DNA of 64,000 bases, taken from Pantoea sp. A4. Its GTDB lineage: Bacteria > Pseudomonadota > Gammaproteobacteria > Enterobacterales > Enterobacteriaceae. Both the position numbers and the translations under genes were made by a program. Below, one piece after another: positions 59,709-64,000 of the stretch. The stretch covers positions 1 through 64,000 of the forward strand of contig NZ_ALXE01000049.1 in assembly GCF_000295955.2 (NCBI RefSeq). The letters run 5' to 3'. Position 1 is the stretch's first letter, and every line of letters starts with the position of its first letter. Under the pieces are notes generated by a model. It was not told where the DNA came from. It did not search any database and saw only the letters and a list, made by a program, of their open reading frames with translations.

Positions 59709-60368
59709 ATGTCTGTAGCCTGCGTATTTTTCGACTGTGACGGCACCCTGGTAGACAGCGAGCGTCTCTGCACCGAAGCCTATGTCACCACTTTTGCTGC
59801 CTATGGTATTACCCTTTCGCTGGAGGCGATGTTTGAAAAATACAAAGGGGTGAAGCTGTACGATATTATTCGTGATGTGGCGGCAGAGCATCAGCGCACC
59901 CTCCCCGTAGAGGAAGTTGAAACCACTTATCGTGCAGAAGTCGCACGGCTGTTTGATCTCAGTCTGGCTGAGATCCCTGGCGCAAAACAGCTGATTGCAC
60001 AGATAAAAATCCCGATGTGCGTGGTTTCAAACGGCACGGTCAAGAAGATGCAACACTCACTGGGGTTAACCGGCCTGCTGCCGTGGTTTGAAGGTCGGTT
60101 GTTTAGCGGCTACGACATCAACCACTGGAAACCCGATCCCGAACTGATGTATCACGCGGCAGAAAAGATGGACGTTGCGATCGAGCAGTGCATTCTGGTG
60201 GATGACTCTGAGGCGGGTGCGCGTGCCGGGATCGCGGCCGGTATTCCGGTCTATTACTACTGCGCTGATGCGCATAATCCGGCGCTGGATCATCCGCTGG
60301 TGACGCGCTTTACCGATCTGGCTCAGCTACCAGCACTGTGGCGTCAACACGGTTGGGAGATTCTTTAA
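59709..60368 (+). CDS. yieH: 6-phosphogluconate phosphatase YieH (HAD superfamily)
   Basis: 219 residues (E. coli 221). HAD motif I is FFDCDGTLVDSE, motif II VVSNGT, motif III the Lys in HWKPDPELM and motif IV LVDDSEAG; a helical cap lies at ~17-85. E. coli YieH dephosphorylates 6-phosphogluconate in vitro; the physiological role is unclear. It is divergent from adeP, and the PurR-like box lies in between. Confidence 0.92.
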   Translation: MSVACVFFDCDGTLVDSERLCTEAYVTTFAAYGITLSLEAMFEKYKGVKLYDIIRDVAAEHQRTLPVEEVETTYRAEVARLFDLSLAEIPGAKQLIAQIKIPMCVVSNGTVKKMQHSLGLTGLLPWFEGRLFSGYDINHWKPDPELMYHAAEKMDVAIEQCILVDDSEAGARAGIAAGIPVYYYCADAHNPALDHPLVTRFTDLAQLPALWRQHGWEIL

Positions 60369-60371
60369 TGC

Positions 60372-60395
60372 GCTGCCCGTTTCGCAACGGGCAGC
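60372..60395. terminator. Bidirectional hairpin between yieH and phoU
   Basis: GCTGCCCGTT (60372-60381) pairs perfectly with AACGGGCAGC (60386-60395), loop TCGC, between the convergent stops. Confidence 0.75.
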
Positions 60396-60403
60396 CAGAG
60401 AAC

Positions 60404-61138
60404 TCAGGCAGGTTTGCTGTGGCCGTCTTCACCGGCTAACAGCTGGTCCAGTTTGTCTCCGCCCACGTGACGGAAATCCTGGCCCTTAACGAAGTAGAAG
60501 ATGATTTCGCAGATGTTCTGGCAGCGGTCACCAATGCGCTCAATGGCACGGGCGCAGAACAACGCGGTCAGAACACTAGGGATCGTGCGGGGATCTTCCA
60601 TCATGTAGGTCATGAGCTGACGCACAATGCCTTCGTACTCCGCATCCACTTTTTTATCTTCGCGATAGATTTCGATGGCCGCATTCAGATCCATACGGGC
60701 AAACGCATCCAGCACATCGTGGAGCATCTGTACGGTGTGACGACCCAGGAACTCCAGGCTGACTAACAGCGGCTGATGCTGCTGGCTGAACTTCTCCAGC
60801 GCGGTGCGGCTGATTTTCTCTGCCACATCACCGATACGTTCCAGTTCAGAGATGGTTTTGATGATCGCCATCACCAGACGCAAGTCGACCGCCGTTGGCT
60901 GGCGCTTAGCAATGATGCGGACGCAGGCTTCATCAATTTCCACCTCCATCATGTTGACCTTCTGGTCACCTTCGATCACGCGCTTCGCCAGCTCAGCATC
61001 CATATTGTGCATTGCGGTGATGGCATCCGTCAGTTGCTGCTCCACCATTCCGCCCATGATCATCACCTGGGTGCGGATATGTTCCAGCTCGGCATTAAAC
61101 TGGCCGGAGATGTGTTTATTCAGATTTAAATTATCCAT
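60404..61138 (-). CDS. phoU: Phosphate signalling complex protein PhoU
   Basis: A negative regulator that links the Pst transporter to the PhoR/PhoB two-component system. 244 residues (E. coli 241), all-helical, with two PhoU repeats; metal-binding E/D clusters appear as ELERIGDVAEKI and AIERIGDRCQNI. AGGAG precedes the ATG. It is the last gene of pstSCAB-phoU, 17 nt after pstB. Confidence 0.97.
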   Translation of the reverse strand: MDNLNLNKHISGQFNAELEHIRTQVMIMGGMVEQQLTDAITAMHNMDAELAKRVIEGDQKVNMMEVEIDEACVRIIAKRQPTAVDLRLVMAIIKTISELERIGDVAEKISRTALEKFSQQHQPLLVSLEFLGRHTVQMLHDVLDAFARMDLNAAIEIYREDKKVDAEYEGIVRQLMTYMMEDPRTIPSVLTALFCARAIERIGDRCQNICEIIFYFVKGQDFRHVGGDKLDQLLAGEDGHSKPA

Positions 61139-61155
61139 GATTCTCTCCTGCCCAA

Positions 61156-61923
61156 TCAGCCGTAACGGCCAGTGATGTAGTCTTCGGTCTGTTTTTGTGC
61201 CGGTTTGGTGAACAGGGTATCGGTATCGCTGAATTCAATCAGCTCACCAAGATACATAAACGCCGTGTGGTCGGAACAACGAGCAGCCTGCTGCATGTTG
61301 TGCGTCACAATAACCACGGTGTAGTCCTGTTTCAACTCGGTAATCAGTTCTTCAATGCGTCCGGTGGAGATCGGGTCAAGTGCTGAGCAAGGTTCGTCCA
61401 GTAACAGCACTTCAGGACGAATAGCGATGCCGCGCGCGATACACAGACGCTGTTGCTGACCGCCAGAGAGACTGTAGCCACTCTGATGAAGCTTGTCTTT
61501 GGTTTCATTCCACAAAGCCGCTTTGGTCAGCGCCCACTGCACACGCTCATCCATATCGGCACGTGAGAGTTTCTCAAACAGGCGGACGCCAAAGGCAATG
61601 TTGTCATAAATCGACATTGGAAACGGTGTTGGCTTCTGGAAAACCATGCCAACACGGGCGCGCAACAGGGCGATATCCTGGCTGGAGGCGAGAATATTTT
61701 CTCCATCCAGCAGAATTTCACCCTCTGCACGCTGCTCTGGGTAGAGCGAGTACATTTTGTTAAAGGTACGCAGCAGGGTGGATTTACCACAGCCAGAAGG
61801 GCCGATAAACGCCGTGACCTGATTTTTCGCGATATCCAGATTAATACTTTTCAGCGCATGGAATTTCCCGTAATGGAAGTTCAGATTGCGTACCTGAATT
61901 TTACCGGAAGATGTCGTTGCCAT
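61156..61923 (-). CDS. pstB: Phosphate ABC transporter ATP-binding protein PstB
   Basis: ATPase that powers high-affinity phosphate import. 255 residues (E. coli 257). KIQVRNLNFHYGKFHALK, Walker A GPSGCGKST (~40), Q-loop VFQKPTPFPMSIYDN, signature YSLSGGQQQRLCIARG, Walker B VLLLDEPCSALDP and H-loop VTHN are intact. An in-register ATG at 61923 is the only good start. It follows pstA by 52 nt. Confidence 0.98.
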   Translation of the reverse strand: MATTSSGKIQVRNLNFHYGKFHALKSINLDIAKNQVTAFIGPSGCGKSTLLRTFNKMYSLYPEQRAEGEILLDGENILASSQDIALLRARVGMVFQKPTPFPMSIYDNIAFGVRLFEKLSRADMDERVQWALTKAALWNETKDKLHQSGYSLSGGQQQRLCIARGIAIRPEVLLLDEPCSALDPISTGRIEELITELKQDYTVVIVTHNMQQAARCSDHTAFMYLGELIEFSDTDTLFTKPAQKQTEDYITGRYG

Positions 61924-61975
61924 ACTCTTTGCTCATCTCTGTTGGGCAGCGCCGCCAGGGCCGCGCCGCAAAAAA

Positions 61976-62863
61976 TTAGTGTTTGCCTTTGGAGAACACA
62001 ACGCGTGCCAAAATGTTCAGCAGTAACACGCACAGGGTGATAATCAGCACCCCCGCCCACGCCAGACTTTGCCACTCGGCAAACGGGCTCATCGCGAACT
62101 TGAAGATGGTGACCGGCAGGTTGGCAATCGGCTGCATCATGTCGGTGCTCCAGAACTGGTTCGACAGCGCAGTAAACAACAGCGGTGCGGTTTCACCGGC
62201 AATACGCGCAACCGCCAGCAGAACACCGGTAATAATTCCGGAGACCGAGGCTTTCAGCGTAATCGCAGAGATCATCTTCCATTTCGGTGTGCCTAAGGCA
62301 TACGCCGCTTCACGCATACTGTCGGGCACCAGGCGCAACATATTTTCGGTGGTACGAATTACGATCGGGATCTGCAACAGCGCCAGCGCTACTACGCCCG
62401 CCCAGCCGGAGAAGTGCTGCATCTGCGCCACCACCAAGGTGTAGACGAACAGACCAACTACAATCGAAGGCGCTGAGAGCAGGATGTCATTGATGAAACG
62501 GATCACCTCAGCCAGCGCAGATTTGCGACCATACTCCGCCAGATACACACCCGCCATAATCCCCAACGGCGTACCAAAGAAGGTTGACCAGAAGATCAGC
62601 AAGCCGCTACCGGCCAGGGCATTCGCCAGACCACCGCCCGCCGTATTGGGCGGCGGAGTCGATTCGGTAAACAGCGACAGGCTCAGGCCATCAATACCTT
62701 TGGTGACGGTGGTAAAGAGGATCCATACCAGCCAGAACAGGCCAAAAGCCATAGTCAGCAGAGACAGCGTTAGCGCAATTTTGTTTTTGGTACTACGCCA
62801 GGACTGCATTTTACGGCGTGAAGCTTCCAGTTCCGCCCGCGCCTGTATCTCAATCGTTGTCAT
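61976..62863 (-). CDS. pstA: Phosphate ABC transporter permease PstA
   Basis: A channel subunit for phosphate. 295 residues (E. coli 296), six membrane helices. The EAA region is REAAYALGTPKWKMISAITL; GIMAGVYLAEYGRK and APSIVVGLFVYTLVV are family signatures. Its ATG overlaps the pstC stop as ATGA (62860-62863), so translation is coupled. Confidence 0.97.
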   Translation of the reverse strand: MTTIEIQARAELEASRRKMQSWRSTKNKIALTLSLLTMAFGLFWLVWILFTTVTKGIDGLSLSLFTESTPPPNTAGGGLANALAGSGLLIFWSTFFGTPLGIMAGVYLAEYGRKSALAEVIRFINDILLSAPSIVVGLFVYTLVVAQMQHFSGWAGVVALALLQIPIVIRTTENMLRLVPDSMREAAYALGTPKWKMISAITLKASVSGIITGVLLAVARIAGETAPLLFTALSNQFWSTDMMQPIANLPVTIFKFAMSPFAEWQSLAWAGVLIITLCVLLLNILARVVFSKGKH

Positions 62864-63822
62864 GAGCGCGCTCCTTCACTTTTCGCCAGGCGTAAAATCA
62901 TCAGCTTCGAAATCGCCAGGACGATAAAGGTAATCACAAACAGGATCAGACCCAGTTCCATCAGCGCAGCTACGTGCACGCCGGATTCCGCTTCAGCAAA
63001 CTCATTCGCCAGCGCAGAGGTAATACTGTTGCCTGGCATGTAGAGTGAAGCGTTATCGAGCTGGTAGGTGTTACCGATGATAAAGGTCACGGCCATGGTT
63101 TCACCCAACGCGCGGCCTAATCCCAGCATCACACCACCAATCACGCCATTCCTGGTGAACGGCAGGACGATGCGCCACATGACTTCCCAGGTAGTACAGC
63201 CGATGCCGTAAGCAGACTCCTTCATCATTACCGGGGTCTGCTCAAACACGTCACGCATAACCGAAGCGATGTACGGAATGATCATAATGGCCAGGATCAC
63301 ACCCGCCGCCAGAATGCCGATACCAAAGGCTGGGCCAGAAAACAGCGCGCCGATAAACGGGATATTGGACAGAAGATCCCCTACCGGCGTCTGAAAATAT
63401 TGAGCAAACAGAGGCGCAAAGATAAACAGCCCCCACATGCCATAAACGATACTTGGAATCGCAGCCAGCAGCTCAATCGCCGTTCCCAGCGGGCGGCGCA
63501 GCCAGTTAGGGGCCAGCTCGGTCAGAAACAGCGCAATGCCAAAACTCACCGGCACAGCGATGATCAGCGCGATAACAGAGGTCACAATGGTGCCGTAAAT
63601 TGGTACCAGCGCACCAAACTGCTCGTTGGGTGCATCCCAGGTTTTGTTCCACAGGAAAGAGAAGCCAAATTTGTGGATGCTCGGCCAGGAAGAGAAGATC
63701 AGGGAGACGATGATGCCACCCAGCAGCAACAACACAATCAGCGCAGAGAGTTTAACCAGTGCACCGAAGATAATGTCACCTTGCTTACCAGGCGCTTTGA
63801 ACGTCGGCTTAGTCGCAGCCAT
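62860..63822 (-). CDS. pstC: Phosphate ABC transporter permease PstC
   Basis: A channel subunit for phosphate, partner of PstA. 320 residues (E. coli 319) from MAATKPTFKAPGKQGDIIFG at 63822; the frame extends six codons to a TTG, which is less likely. Six helices, with FLTELAPNWLRRPLG, ELLAAIPSIVYGMWGLFIFAP and KESAYGIGCTTWEVMWRIVLP as family signatures. Two hairpins separate it from pstS. Confidence 0.97.
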   Translation of the reverse strand: MAATKPTFKAPGKQGDIIFGALVKLSALIVLLLLGGIIVSLIFSSWPSIHKFGFSFLWNKTWDAPNEQFGALVPIYGTIVTSVIALIIAVPVSFGIALFLTELAPNWLRRPLGTAIELLAAIPSIVYGMWGLFIFAPLFAQYFQTPVGDLLSNIPFIGALFSGPAFGIGILAAGVILAIMIIPYIASVMRDVFEQTPVMMKESAYGIGCTTWEVMWRIVLPFTRNGVIGGVMLGLGRALGETMAVTFIIGNTYQLDNASLYMPGNSITSALANEFAEAESGVHVAALMELGLILFVITFIVLAISKLMILRLAKSEGARS

Positions 63823-63849
63823 AGGAGTCTCGGTATTCAAATGGTATCA

Positions 63850-63894
63850 GGGCGGCTTGGCAGCCGCCCGTAACAAGGCCAGCTAACGCTGGCC
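63850..63894 (-). promoter_or_regulatory. Tandem hairpins between pstS and pstC
   Basis: GGGCGGCT/AGCCGCCC (63850-63857 with 63862-63869) and GGCCAGC/GCTGGCC (63877-63883 with 63888-63894). They have no T-run and probably stabilise or attenuate after pstS, so that the binding protein is made in excess. Confidence 0.65.
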
Positions 63895-63905
63895 GGGTAT
63901 GGCAC

Positions 63906-64000
63906 TTACTGGAACAGTGCTTTACCTGAACTGTCTTTGATATTTGCTTTCCAGGCTTCACGGATTTGCTTAGTCACTGAGTCTGGCAGTGCTGCGTAAT
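63906..64000 (-). CDS. pstS: Phosphate-binding protein PstS, C-terminal end (cut by window)
   Basis: The minus strand from 64000 reads Y-A-A-L-P-D-S-V-T-K-Q-I-R-E-A-W-K-A-N-I, then KDSSGKALFQ and TAA at 63906-63908. This matches the C-terminus of E. coli PstS (YAPLPDSV, NIKDSSGK). The protein is the periplasmic phosphate receptor and the first gene of pstSCAB-phoU. The rest, including the PhoB-controlled promoter, is outside the window. Confidence 0.93.
   Translation of the reverse strand, partial: YAALPDSVTKQIREAWKANIKDSSGKALFQ

Overview
The window is a chromosomal segment of a gammaproteobacterium of the order Enterobacterales, most likely an Erwiniaceae member of the Pantoea/Erwinia group. 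Nearly every protein matches a well-known Escherichia coli protein in length and motifs, and much of the gene order is E. coli-like (mtlADR, dppABCDF, glyQS, gyrB-recF-dnaN-dnaA divergent from rpmH-rnpA-yidD-yidC-mnmE, pstSCAB-phoU). Several differences point away from Escherichia: only ibpA and no ibpB, no tna operon after mnmE, no yidB beside gyrB, no fdoGHI between fdhD and fdhE, and dnaTC placed beside tag. The genus call is an inference.

Layout. 1-2235: 3' tip of an Rhs polymorphic-toxin locus, with an intact toxin tail and immunity gene, then two decayed rhs tips that each precede an AT-rich orphan gene, probably immunity genes. 2273-8061: dipeptide ABC transporter dppABCDF (minus) with an intercistronic hairpin and a GcvB-like target in the leader. 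8713-12434: tRNA-Pro(UGG), eptB, yiaG, yiaF. 12435-17073: mannitol operon mtlA-mtlD-mtlR with an array of CRP sites, and yibL. 17074-24345: a VirK/YbjX-family gene, sodA, a class III aminotransferase divergent from a DeoR-type regulator, fdhD, fdhE, yibF and an AT-rich secreted protein. 24518-31651: glyQS, wecH, a carbohydrate porin and a ROK repressor. 31765-39937: dnaTC, tag, yiaD, a LacI-type regulator with ghrB, avtA, eamA and a SnoaL-like secreted protein. 40081-43226: ibpA, yidQ, yidR, yidA. 43321-54125: the replication/translation core gyrB-recF-dnaN-dnaA and rpmH-rnpA-yidD-yidC-mnmE, with an unusual 340-base recF-dnaN spacer. 54168-57246: a variable block with hipBA (three perfect HipB-type operators at 28-bp intervals), rutE and a flavin reductase. 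57505-64000: yieE, adeP, yieH, phoU, pstB, pstA, pstC and the 3' end of pstS.

Most of the window is housekeeping. Nothing here is clearly a wholly new system. The parts worth a second look are the Rhs tip array with two immunity-like genes that seem related to each other, the tandem repeats plus 68-nt inverted repeat between recF and dnaN, the hipBA operator array, the 15-bp direct repeat between the aminotransferase and its DeoR-type neighbour, and the degenerate catalytic motif of YieE.
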